NCBI GenBank assembly: GCA_027038695.1 | Contig: JALWHA010000133.1 | Span: forward strand, 1-37,206 | Source: Acidobacteriota bacterium | Lineage (GTDB): Bacteria; Acidobacteriota; Holophagae; Thermotomaculales; Thermotomaculaceae | Direction of reading: 5' to 3' | DNA: 37,206 nt | Part shown: positions 6,868-13,686 of the stretch, piece by piece | Position numbering within the stretch: position 1 is the first letter of the stretch | Layout: the number at the start of each line of letters is the position of its first letter | Position numbers and translations under genes: made by a program | Notes under the pieces: generated by a model | Databases searched by the model: none | What the model was told of the DNA's origin: nothing | What the model saw: only the letters and a program-made list of their open reading frames with translations

Positions 6868-9467
6868 AACCGATTATTGTAAAAAGGTCAACCATTTATT
6901 TAATCTGGGTAATCCCTATTATCGCTATTATTATTTCAGGCATAATGCTTTTTAACGAATATGCCAGGATGGGGGAATCCGTTGTTATTATCTTTAAGGA
7001 TGCAAGGGGATTCAAGCAGGACGAGACTCCGATAAAGTACAAGGGGATTTTAATAGGAACAGTAAAGGAGATTGAGGTTGACCCTAACGATTTAAGTAAG
7101 TTTGTGATAACGGCAAAAATAAAAAAGAGTTTTGTGAAATACCTGACCGAAGGTGCACGGTTCTGGAAGGTGAGCCCGAAGTTAAAACCTACTGAATTTA
7201 CCGGATTATCTACGTTTTTTTCAGGTACTTATATTGAATTCTCTCCTGCAACTTCAGACCCTCAAAAACTTAATAAATTAAAAAGCAAAAGAAGGTTTTA
7301 CGGGTTTGAAGAAGAGCCTAAGACAAACGTAACTTATTTTAGGCTATACGGTGAAGACGGTTCTTTAATAGAAGGGGCTCCGGTTCTTTATAAAAATTTC
7401 ATTGTAGGAAACATTACAAAAAAGGCACTTAAAGGTCGGGAAATTGAATATATAATTTCAATAGGCAATAAATTCGCTTCGCTGGTTAAAACTGGTTCTC
7501 ATTTCTGGAAGATCTCCCCGGTGGATATTAAAGCTTCCCTTCCCGATTTTCAAGTTAAGGTAAACAATGTTTTTAATTTCTTTTTTGGTGGAATTCAATT
7601 TGATTCTCCCGAGGATTCACAATCGGTATGCTCTTTAGATAAAAATTCAAAAGAGTTTGCTGTTTGCAATAAAAAAGGGTTTTATCTTTTCCCGTCCAGA
7701 GGGGATACTGAATACTCTTTAAAAAAAATAAAACTTGTTTTAAAGAATGCTCATAAAGTTCAGTCTTCCCTTAAACTGGTTTACTACAAGGGTGACGTTG
7801 CCGGAAAGGTTGTATCTTCATATTATGACGTGGCTAAGGACACAAGATATCTCTATGTAAAGATGAAAAGGAAATATTTTATTTTTCTTTCTTATAAATC
7901 TATTTTTTGGATTGAAAAGCCTGATATTGAAAATCTAAATGTTCAATCTATTGTAAAAGGTACTCATATTGAATTTTCTTTTTATAACAGAAAATCACAA
8001 TATAAAAACCAATATACCCTTTATCCATCAAAGCCTTACAATAATGTTAAACACATTATCCTTCAATCAACGGAAGAAGTAGGTTTAAGCAAGGGTGATT
8101 ACCTGTTTTACGGAAAAACCGTTATTGGGGAAGTAGTTTCGGTAAGGTTAAAAGACGGAGAAGAAAAGTATCATTGTATAATTTATAGAGAATTTAGCAA
8201 ATTATTGAAAGATAACCCTGTTTTTTATAAGAAAAGCGGAATTCAAGGATCCATGTCGGCGGCGGGAATTGATTTTTCGGTATCACCTTTAAAGGAATTA
8301 TTTTTCGGAGGGGTGGGGCTAATAAAATCAAAAAGCAAGGTTAAACAGAATAAAAATGTTTTTCCTTTGTTTAAAAGCAGAAAAGAAGCCGAGTGTTATG
8401 TTTATCTAAACGGCGGCGGTATAAAATTCTCTCTTTTATCCGATAATTTGCAGGGGGTTTACAAGGGTATGCCAATTTATTATCGTGGTATGAAAATAGG
8501 CAAGGTTTATGGAATTAAGTTTGACAAAAGTAAAAATATCTTTATGTTAAAGGGGTTTGTTGAAGAGAATTTTAAAGTGTTTGTAAAAGCAAATTCTATA
8601 TTTTATAAATCGTCCGGTATAGATTTAAAAATAGGGTTGGGGAAATTTGATATTAAAACGGAAAACATAGTATCTTTGCTAAAAGGTGCTATTGTGCTAA
8701 AAAATAAGGATAATAAAGTTTTACCCGCAAAAGATGAATATAAATTACTATCCTCGGAAGAATTGGAGAGAACGGATTTTGTTAAAGCGACTTTGATTTC
8801 GGATTCTGCGTACGGATTAAAGGAAGGAAGTGCAGTTGTTTACAGAGGGGTGAACGTTGGTGCGGTTAAATCTATGCAAGTTAAAAATAATAAAGTTGAA
8901 ATCACATTGTTGCTCAATAAAGAATACGCCTATCTATTGGATACGAACTCGAGGTTTTATATTGAAAAAACCAAGGTGGCGGGAGATGAGATCAAAAACT
9001 TATCCTCTGCAGTCTTCGGCTCAAGCGTTAAAATTGCATACTTTAATTCTGGTAAAAAGGCAACTATTTTTAAACTTGCCGGCGTTAACCCGTCTGATAC
9101 CGTCTATCGCAAAGGTTTTAGGATAATTATAATTGTGCCGCAAATAAATTCTCTGGTAGTAGGGTCTCCTCTTCTATACAATGGGGTACGGATAGGAGAG
9201 ATTGAAAATATTATGCTTTCTAAAGGGTTTAAATCGGTTGAACTTACCGTTTTTGTTGAGGAAAAGTACGAAAGTTTAATAAGGGAAGACTCTGTTTTTC
9301 AAGAGGTAAAGCCTGTTAAATTTAAAGCAGGGTTTATCTATGCAAAAGTAGATTTTAAATCATTTTCTACAATTCTAAAGGGAGGCCTGGAACTTATCAA
9401 CCCGGGGGTTGGGAAGTGTGTGGAAAAATGGCATAAATTTTATTTAAAAACTTACGCCGCAAAATAG
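6864..9467 (+). CDS. LetB/PqiB-like protein with seven MCE (MlaD) domains
   Basis: Inner-membrane-anchored periplasmic protein expected to form a hexameric tube that carries lipids toward the outer membrane. The 867 residues start with one membrane segment (about 10-30), followed by seven MCE repeats at roughly 38-130, 155-250, 286-375, 395-488, 508-614, 638-728 and 750-847. Each has the pattern 'G.P(I/V).Y(K/R)G..(I/V)G.V' near its start, for example ETPIKYKGILIGTV and MPIYYRGMKIGKV. Seven domains and this length match E. coli LetB (YebT, about 877 residues) rather than PqiB, which has three domains. Start ATG overlaps the LetA second-half stop. Function is inferred from family and context. 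Confidence 0.93.
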   Translation: MKPIIVKRSTIYLIWVIPIIAIIISGIMLFNEYARMGESVVIIFKDARGFKQDETPIKYKGILIGTVKEIEVDPNDLSKFVITAKIKKSFVKYLTEGARFWKVSPKLKPTEFTGLSTFFSGTYIEFSPATSDPQKLNKLKSKRRFYGFEEEPKTNVTYFRLYGEDGSLIEGAPVLYKNFIVGNITKKALKGREIEYIISIGNKFASLVKTGSHFWKISPVDIKASLPDFQVKVNNVFNFFFGGIQFDSPEDSQSVCSLDKNSKEFAVCNKKGFYLFPSRGDTEYSLKKIKLVLKNAHKVQSSLKLVYYKGDVAGKVVSSYYDVAKDTRYLYVKMKRKYFIFLSYKSIFWIEKPDIENLNVQSIVKGTHIEFSFYNRKSQYKNQYTLYPSKPYNNVKHIILQSTEEVGLSKGDYLFYGKTVIGEVVSVRLKDGEEKYHCIIYREFSKLLKDNPVFYKKSGIQGSMSAAGIDFSVSPLKELFFGGVGLIKSKSKVKQNKNVFPLFKSRKEAECYVYLNGGGIKFSLLSDNLQGVYKGMPIYYRGMKIGKVYGIKFDKSKNIFMLKGFVEENFKVFVKANSIFYKSSGIDLKIGLGKFDIKTENIVSLLKGAIVLKNKDNKVLPAKDEYKLLSSEELERTDFVKATLISDSAYGLKEGSAVVYRGVNVGAVKSMQVKNNKVEITLLLNKEYAYLLDTNSRFYIEKTKVAGDEIKNLSSAVFGSSVKIAYFNSGKKATIFKLAGVNPSDTVYRKGFRIIIIVPQINSLVVGSPLLYNGVRIGEIENIMLSKGFKSVELTVFVEEKYESLIREDSVFQEVKPVKFKAGFIYAKVDFKSFSTILKGGLELINPGVGKCVEKWHKFYLKTYAAK

Positions 9468-9537
9468 CATTAAGAGTTTTTTCACAAAAGAGTAGGCATG
9501 TTACACATTAAAAGTGTTTTAAATCACGGGTAAATAG

Positions 9538-9545
9538 TGTATAGT
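9538..9545 (+). promoter_or_regulatory. Possible weak promoter -10 element before the lipoprotein gene
   Basis: The 112-base gap between the LetB-like gene and the lipoprotein gene contains TATAGT at 9540-9545. A poor -35-like TTTAAA lies 16 bases upstream (9518-9523, four of six consensus bases). No terminator-like hairpin with a T tract is visible in the gap. This would give a 5' leader of about 30 bases. The match is weak in AT-rich DNA and should be treated as a guess. Confidence 0.25.
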
Positions 9546-9579
9546 AAAATATGACGATGTGAATCTAAAAGGAGGGTCT

Positions 9580-10242
9580 ATGAAAAGGTTTTTATCTTTA
9601 TTATTAGTACTGATTTTAACCGCTTTTATGTTTGCGTGCGGCGGGAAAAAGGAAGCAAAGAAGGCTGAAGTGCAGAAACCCAAGGTTAATCAGCAGGAAA
9701 TAGCACAGAAAGTAAAAGCCATGCTTGATTTGAAAGCGCAATTTGATCAATTGAAGACGAAAAAGGAAAAGGATGACCTTGTGCAGAAGTTGTACGGTAA
9801 CGCAAAGGGTATACTTGATGTTGATCCGAATAATGCTGATGCGAATAAGGTAATGGATTTTGTTCAACTGTATTATGCTCAAGGCTGGATGGAAAGAGGT
9901 AAATACTCTAAGGCAAAAGAGATCGTTGAGAATGTTCTTGAATTCTCTCCTAACAATGAAGACGCAAAGCAGTTGTTAGCAAAGATAAAAGATTGGGAAT
10001 ATTTAACAAAAGACGAGTTTAAAAAGATTAAAAAACATATGACAATGGAAAAGGTTCAGGAAATGATAGGTTATCCCCTTGAAAAATTAGAACAGAAAGA
10101 TAAGTTGGGAAGAACCGTTTATGCCTGGATTTATAGAGAGCCTGAATTAAAACAAAAAGTTGTTTTATACTTTACTGATAACGGGGTTCTTTATTCCAAG
10201 TATTGGCCTAAAGCGAAAACTTCTTCAAAGAAAAAGAAATAA
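9580..10242 (+). CDS. Predicted lipoprotein with TPR-like helices and BamE/OmlA-like C-terminus
   Basis: About 220 residues. The start at ATG 9580 has an excellent GGAGG (9571-9575); an upstream in-frame start at 9559 lacks one. A signal peptide of about 19 residues ends in a lipoprotein-type site with Cys20 (MFAC, slightly off the usual lipobox). A Lys/Gln-rich linker follows, then helical TPR-like sequence (about 70-140, with DPNNADAN and SPNNEDAK turns). The C-terminal part (about 155-215), MTMEKVQEMIG then YAWIYRE and VLYFTDNGVL, resembles the SmpA/OmlA/BamE fold. It may be an envelope-assembly factor anchored in a membrane. It lies between a LetAB-like set and the TonB system; partners are unknown. 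Confidence 0.8.
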   Translation: MKRFLSLLLVLILTAFMFACGGKKEAKKAEVQKPKVNQQEIAQKVKAMLDLKAQFDQLKTKKEKDDLVQKLYGNAKGILDVDPNNADANKVMDFVQLYYAQGWMERGKYSKAKEIVENVLEFSPNNEDAKQLLAKIKDWEYLTKDEFKKIKKHMTMEKVQEMIGYPLEKLEQKDKLGRTVYAWIYREPELKQKVVLYFTDNGVLYSKYWPKAKTSSKKKK

Positions 10243-10268
10243 ATTAGGTATTATATATGAAAATAAAA

Positions 10269-10305
10269 AATAGGCAATATATTAACTTGAATTTACTTGC
10301 CTATT
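10269..10305. repeat. 9-bp perfect inverted repeat in the exbB upstream region
   Basis: AATAGGCAA at 10269-10277 is repeated inverted as TTGCCTATT at 10297-10305, with a 19-base loop. On the plus strand no U tract follows, so it is not a convincing terminator for the lipoprotein gene. On the minus strand the stem would be followed by a T-rich stretch. It could be an RNA leader hairpin or a protein-binding palindrome upstream of exbB-exbD-exbD-tonB. Confidence 0.5.
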
Positions 10306-10339
10306 GTGATAAAAATTCTAATGTTTGAATAAATGTTTT

Positions 10340-10351
10340 AAGGGAGGTGAT
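10340..10351 (+). promoter_or_regulatory. Strong Shine-Dalgarno-like sequence with no normal ORF after it
   Basis: AAGGGAGGTGATT matches nearly the full anti-Shine-Dalgarno complement (AAGGAGGTGAT) but lies about 80 bases upstream of exbB, which has its own AGGAGG at 10418-10423. No ATG, GTG or TTG at normal spacing opens a frame of useful length. A frame starting at a rare ATT codon (10360) would give 19 residues and stop at 10417-10419, directly on the exbB ribosome site. Role unknown; it may be a leader peptide site, a decoy, or a relic. Confidence 0.4.
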
Positions 10352-10429
10352 TACTTAATATTTTAACTTTAAGAGAAAAATCAGTTGTAAATTACCAATT
10401 ATTTGAAAAAAAATTTTAGGAGGTACAAA

Positions 10430-11059
10430 GTGGAAGCATTTACAAGCGGATTAATGGAATATATGGATAAGGGCGGTCCTATTATGTATGTATTGGCTGT
10501 CTTTTCCATTCTGGCTCTTGTTGTTATTATTTACAAAGGTTTTATCCTTTACAAAGCAAGGATCAATACTTCCGAATTCTTGGGCAGGTTGAAGGCTATT
10601 TTAAGGAAAAAGAATATTAAGGCTGCTATTGATCTTTGCGAAGAGTATAGAAGCCCTATTGCTTCAATTCTTAAGGCAGGTTTGTTGAAGTTCGGTAGGC
10701 CTCAGGATGAAATCGAAAAAGCGATGGAAAACGCCGCTATTCACGAAATCGCAAGGCTTGAAAAGGGCCTCGGAGTACTTGCTTCTGTTGCAAACCTTGC
10801 TCCGATGCTTGGCTTCCTTGGAACCGTTACCGGTATGATTCAGTCATTTGACGCTATGTCAAAATTAAATGACCCGGGTAAGGTTGCGGAAGGTATTTCC
10901 GAAGCATTGATTACAACCGCAGGCGGCTTGATTGTTGCCGTTCCGGTTTTGATGTTTTACAATTGGTACACTTCGCTTATTGCAGGTTTTATCAGAGAGA
11001 TTGAATCCGCATCAAACGTTTTATTGGAGACATTCGGAGAAATAGAGTCTTTACAATAA
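10430..11059 (+). CDS. exbB: ExbB/TolQ-type proton-channel subunit
   Basis: Inner-membrane component of the ExbB-ExbD motor that uses the proton gradient to energise TonB. The GTG at 10430 is chosen because AGGAGG (10418-10423) sits 6 bases upstream; the in-frame TTG at 10403 has none. The 209-residue protein has three membrane segments (about 18-40, 115-138, 160-182) with a large cytoplasmic loop. It carries the MotA/TolQ/ExbB motifs NLAPMLGFLGTVTGMI and EALITTAGGLIVAVP, including the conserved threonines that line the proton path. Followed at 15-bp spacing by exbD. The tonB gene downstream favours an ExbB over a TolQ role. Confidence 0.92.
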   Translation: MEAFTSGLMEYMDKGGPIMYVLAVFSILALVVIIYKGFILYKARINTSEFLGRLKAILRKKNIKAAIDLCEEYRSPIASILKAGLLKFGRPQDEIEKAMENAAIHEIARLEKGLGVLASVANLAPMLGFLGTVTGMIQSFDAMSKLNDPGKVAEGISEALITTAGGLIVAVPVLMFYNWYTSLIAGFIREIESASNVLLETFGEIESLQ

Positions 11060-11074
11060 GAGAAAGGAATAGCA

Positions 11075-11497
11075 ATGAAACTTAGAAAAACAAAAACAAT
11101 TGAGGCTTACATCCCGACGGCTTCAATGGCTGACATTGCATTCCTGTTGATTGTTTTCTTTATGATTACTACTGTTTTCCAGGTTGATAAAACAGTTTTA
11201 ACCCTTCCTGCGTCAGTAGTAAGGAGTGAAGTTGTTAAAGGCTCTGCTTTTATTGTTGTCACGGAAGACGGTTACATTAAGGTTTCGGACGGTAAAGAGG
11301 ATACTCACCCCATTGACGCGTCTGATGTTTTGTCTTTTGCCGTTGATTTAATGTCAAAAGACCCTGATCAGCATGTTGTTGTCAAGGCTGATAAAAGAGT
11401 TAAGTGGCATGTTATTGACAAGATATTGGAGCAGTTGGAACAGGCGAGGGTGAAAAACCTTCAGTTCTTAACTGAGTTAAAAACAAACAAGCAGTAA
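11075..11497 (+). CDS. exbD: ExbD/TolR-type protein, first copy
   Basis: Bitopic membrane partner of ExbB; its single helix carries the aspartate that is protonated during energy transfer. The 140 residues contain a short cytoplasmic tail, then TASMADIAFLLIVFFM with the key Asp20, then a periplasmic ExbD/TolR domain. ATG is preceded by AGAAAGGAA at good spacing. It is followed 11 bases after its stop by a second ExbD gene. Two ExbD paralogues beside one ExbB and one TonB is a common arrangement in Acidobacteriota and deltaproteobacterial relatives (family knowledge), where the two may form a heterodimer. Confidence 0.92.
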   Translation: MKLRKTKTIEAYIPTASMADIAFLLIVFFMITTVFQVDKTVLTLPASVVRSEVVKGSAFIVVTEDGYIKVSDGKEDTHPIDASDVLSFAVDLMSKDPDQHVVVKADKRVKWHVIDKILEQLEQARVKNLQFLTELKTNKQ

Positions 11498-11508
11498 GGG
11501 AGTATGAA

Positions 11509-11982
11509 ATGAAGATACAGAAAGAAAAAGAACAGCCTGAAATCCCTACCGCGTCAATGGCAGATATTGCGTTTCTTCTTATAGTTTTCTTTATGTTGAC
11601 TACGGTTATTTCGGCGACCAAGGGTATTGAACATATCTTGCCTCAGCAGGATAAATCTGATACCACTCAGGTTGAGAAGGAAGAGTCAATTTATATTAAA
11701 ATCAATGCTGACGGAACATATTCAGTTGACCAAAAAGAACCGAGGTCAATCAGGGACATGGAGTTTTTAAAGGAATATGTTTACAATAAGGTATCGAGGA
11801 ACTATAAGAAGCCTATAATTATTCATGTAAACCCCGAAGCCGATTATGAAGCGATGGTGGCTGTATTGGATACTTTAAAGCAGGTTGAAGAACAGGTTGC
11901 TAAAGAAGGCCGTTTGCCTGCGGACAAGGGATTAACGATCTCTATCCCGACTTCCGCGGAACTTGAAGCCTGGGGTTATTAA
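11509..11982 (+). CDS. exbD: ExbD/TolR-type protein, second copy
   Basis: Second ExbD of the cluster, 157 residues. It has a short hydrophilic N-terminus (KIQKEKEQPE), then the same helix block PTASMADIAFLLIVFFM with Asp19, then a periplasmic domain that is clearly different from the first copy (for example IKINADGTYSVDQ and a longer C-terminus ending ELEAWGY). The helix residues are identical between the two copies, while their codons differ at many third positions. This points to an old duplication under strong selection rather than a recent repeat. The ribosome site is GGGAG upstream of ATG 11509. tonB begins 17 bases after the stop. Confidence 0.91.
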   Translation: MKIQKEKEQPEIPTASMADIAFLLIVFFMLTTVISATKGIEHILPQQDKSDTTQVEKEESIYIKINADGTYSVDQKEPRSIRDMEFLKEYVYNKVSRNYKKPIIIHVNPEADYEAMVAVLDTLKQVEEQVAKEGRLPADKGLTISIPTSAELEAWGY

Positions 11983-11999
11983 GGAGAGCGGGGGATAGT

Positions 12000-12746
12000 A
12001 TGGCAGAAGAAGTAAAAAATAATACTCCTGTTAATACGGTTGATGACCACTCGCTTATCGCCGATTATTTAGCGGAGTATAATGAGGATAAAAAGTATTT
12101 TGAAATAGCGTTGTTAATAGCTCTCTTATTCCACCTTGCTCTGATTTGGGTTAAAATGCCGAATTTCGGTAATAAAGAGATTGTAGAAGAAAAAAAGGTG
12201 GAAAAGAAGGCTACAAGGGTAGTATTACCGCCTCCGCCTGAGCAAAAACTTCAAGAAGTTAAAATTGAAAAAAAGGTTAAGAAGATTCCTATACCTGATC
12301 CTACGCCTGATGAACCTGAACCTGAAGTTCCAATTGAGACTGATGTTCAGCAGGATACTCCTGATATGGATATTGATTATACCAGCGGGCAGATCCCGGA
12401 TGAACCACCAGTGCCTTCGGGGCCTATCAGTGAGGCTACTGTCGGACTTGAAAAGCCTAAATACTCAAGAAGGCAACTGATGTCTAATGTTATTTATCCT
12501 GAGTTAGGTAAAAAGGCAGGTTTGCAGGGAATGATTATCCTTCAGGCTGTTTTGAAAAGAGATGGAACTGTTGGAGATATCAGGATTATAGGCGGTAATT
12601 TGAGAAACTACCCGTTTTTTAGAAAAGCAGCTGAAGATGCGGTACGAAAATTGAAATTTACTCCCGGTAAGTTGAGAGGGCATCCCGTTGATGTTATCAT
12701 GACACTTACCATTAAGTTTTCACTTAAGACCAATTATTCAAGATAA
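12000..12746 (+). CDS. tonB: TonB family energy transducer
   Basis: Couples the ExbB-ExbD proton motor to outer-membrane TonB-dependent receptors. The 248 residues show an N-terminal cytoplasmic part and one membrane helix (about 34-53) with His45, which matches the functional histidine of the TonB helix. A Pro/Glu/Lys-rich periplasmic spacer follows (PPPPE, PDPTPDEPEPEVP), then a C-terminal TonB domain (about 155-245) with YPELGKKAGLQG and VRKLKFTPGKLRG. The N-terminal tail of about 33 residues is longer than in E. coli. The gene closes the exb cluster and is followed by an intrinsic terminator. No TonB-dependent receptor gene is in the window. Confidence 0.93.
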   Translation: MAEEVKNNTPVNTVDDHSLIADYLAEYNEDKKYFEIALLIALLFHLALIWVKMPNFGNKEIVEEKKVEKKATRVVLPPPPEQKLQEVKIEKKVKKIPIPDPTPDEPEPEVPIETDVQQDTPDMDIDYTSGQIPDEPPVPSGPISEATVGLEKPKYSRRQLMSNVIYPELGKKAGLQGMIILQAVLKRDGTVGDIRIIGGNLRNYPFFRKAAEDAVRKLKFTPGKLRGHPVDVIMTLTIKFSLKTNYSR

Positions 12747-12753
12747 CAAATGT

Positions 12754-12783
12754 GAGAACCCGCTTTGAAGCGGGTTCTCTTTT
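12754..12783 (+). terminator. Intrinsic terminator after tonB
   Basis: A perfect GC-rich hairpin, GAGAACCCGCT / AGCGGGTTCTC (11 bp, 4-base TTGA loop), is followed at once by TTTT. It starts 7 bases after the tonB stop and should end most exbB-tonB transcripts. The next gene starts only 25 bases beyond the T tract. Confidence 0.9.
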
Positions 12784-12808
12784 AAACAAAAATTTTAAAG
12801 AGGGTTGT

Positions 12809-13669
12809 ATGATCTTACAGGGGAACCTTAGCGAATTAAAATTGCCAGACATTTTACAGCTTGCTAATATGGCAGGAGAAACCTGTGTTATTAATTTCAT
12901 GAACAAAGATGGCGAAAAAGGAAAAATAGTCCTTATTGAAGGAAATATGATTTATGCTAAAAGCGATAGTTTAGAGGGTGACGAGGCTGTTTTTGAAATC
13001 GCTATCTGGCTTGAAGGCCATTTTAAAGTGGGAGATATTGACCAAAGTTACCCTAAAAACGTTAAGTCTAATTTGACCAGTTTACTTATGGAAGCAGCAA
13101 GAAGGCTTGATGAATGGAGGGTTTTGTCTAAAAAGATCCCTTCATTAACTTATTATCCTGTAGTGATAGATAATCCAAAAACACAACACACTATGAATAC
13201 CTCGGAATTGCAAATTATACAGTATATTGACGGTCATCATAATATTAAAGATATATCAAAAAAGAGCGGATTAACCCCTTTTGTAGTCGCAAAGTTGATA
13301 TACGGGTTGGTTGTAAACAACCTTGTTATGCTTTCCAGGTTTCCGTACGAGGTTCAGTCCTCAAGTTTTGATAGTGCGGATAATCCTGCAGATTTTATTT
13401 TGAAATCTCCTTTGTACAAAAAAATGATTTCGTTAAAAGAAGCCGCTCGGAAATTTACCGTTTCCGTTCCCGGCTTTTCAGATAAAATTGAAACAGAGTT
13501 TTTAAAAGCCGTAAGCAAACTTAAGAACTCACCTAAAGAGAAGAAGATAGTGATCGATTTTGCTAACAATATTCTTTTTACGCTTGCCGAAATAGAAGGG
13601 AAGGAATTTTCCAAAAAATTATCCCTTAAATTTAAAGAAATTTTAAAAAGTAAACCTGCAAAAAAATAA
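12809..13669 (+). CDS. DUF4388 (PatA N-terminal-like) domain protein
   Basis: About 286 residues. The N-terminal 100 or so (LQGNLSELKLPDILQLANM ... GKIVLIEGNMIYAK ... EGHFKVGD) match the DUF4388 pattern found in many Acidobacteriota and deltaproteobacterial regulators. A middle part (about 125-180: ELQIIQYIDGHHNIKDISKKSG) looks like a winged-helix or 'DUF4388-associated' helical domain. The C-terminus is helical and lysine-rich. There is no signal peptide, so it is cytoplasmic. ATG 12809 is preceded by AGAGGG; an in-frame GTG at 12752 would start inside the terminator and is rejected. Proposed roles for such proteins are regulatory or gliding/signalling, but this one's function is unknown. 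Confidence 0.82.
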   Translation: MILQGNLSELKLPDILQLANMAGETCVINFMNKDGEKGKIVLIEGNMIYAKSDSLEGDEAVFEIAIWLEGHFKVGDIDQSYPKNVKSNLTSLLMEAARRLDEWRVLSKKIPSLTYYPVVIDNPKTQHTMNTSELQIIQYIDGHHNIKDISKKSGLTPFVVAKLIYGLVVNNLVMLSRFPYEVQSSSFDSADNPADFILKSPLYKKMISLKEAARKFTVSVPGFSDKIETEFLKAVSKLKNSPKEKKIVIDFANNILFTLAEIEGKEFSKKLSLKFKEILKSKPAKK

Positions 13670-13686
13670 TATATATGGGAGTTATT

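Noticed and set aside
9468..9491. Half Rex-like site TTCACAA after the LetB-like gene
   Set aside because: No matching inverted half at the proper spacing; a 7-base half-site is expected by chance.
10278..10313. Promoter TTGAAT (10287) with GATAAA (10308) before exbB
   Set aside because: The spacing is only 15 bases and both boxes are poor; similar matches are common in this AT-rich stretch.
10304..10321. Possible Rex operator TTGTGAT-AAAA-ATTCTAA upstream of exbB
   Set aside because: The left half fits TTGTGA well, but the right half matches TTCACAA at only three of seven positions, and the DNA is AT-rich.
12752..12808. Longer N-terminus for the DUF4388 protein starting at GTG 12752
   Set aside because: The extension would be translated from the terminator hairpin, and the ATG at 12809 has its own ribosome site and begins the conserved domain.
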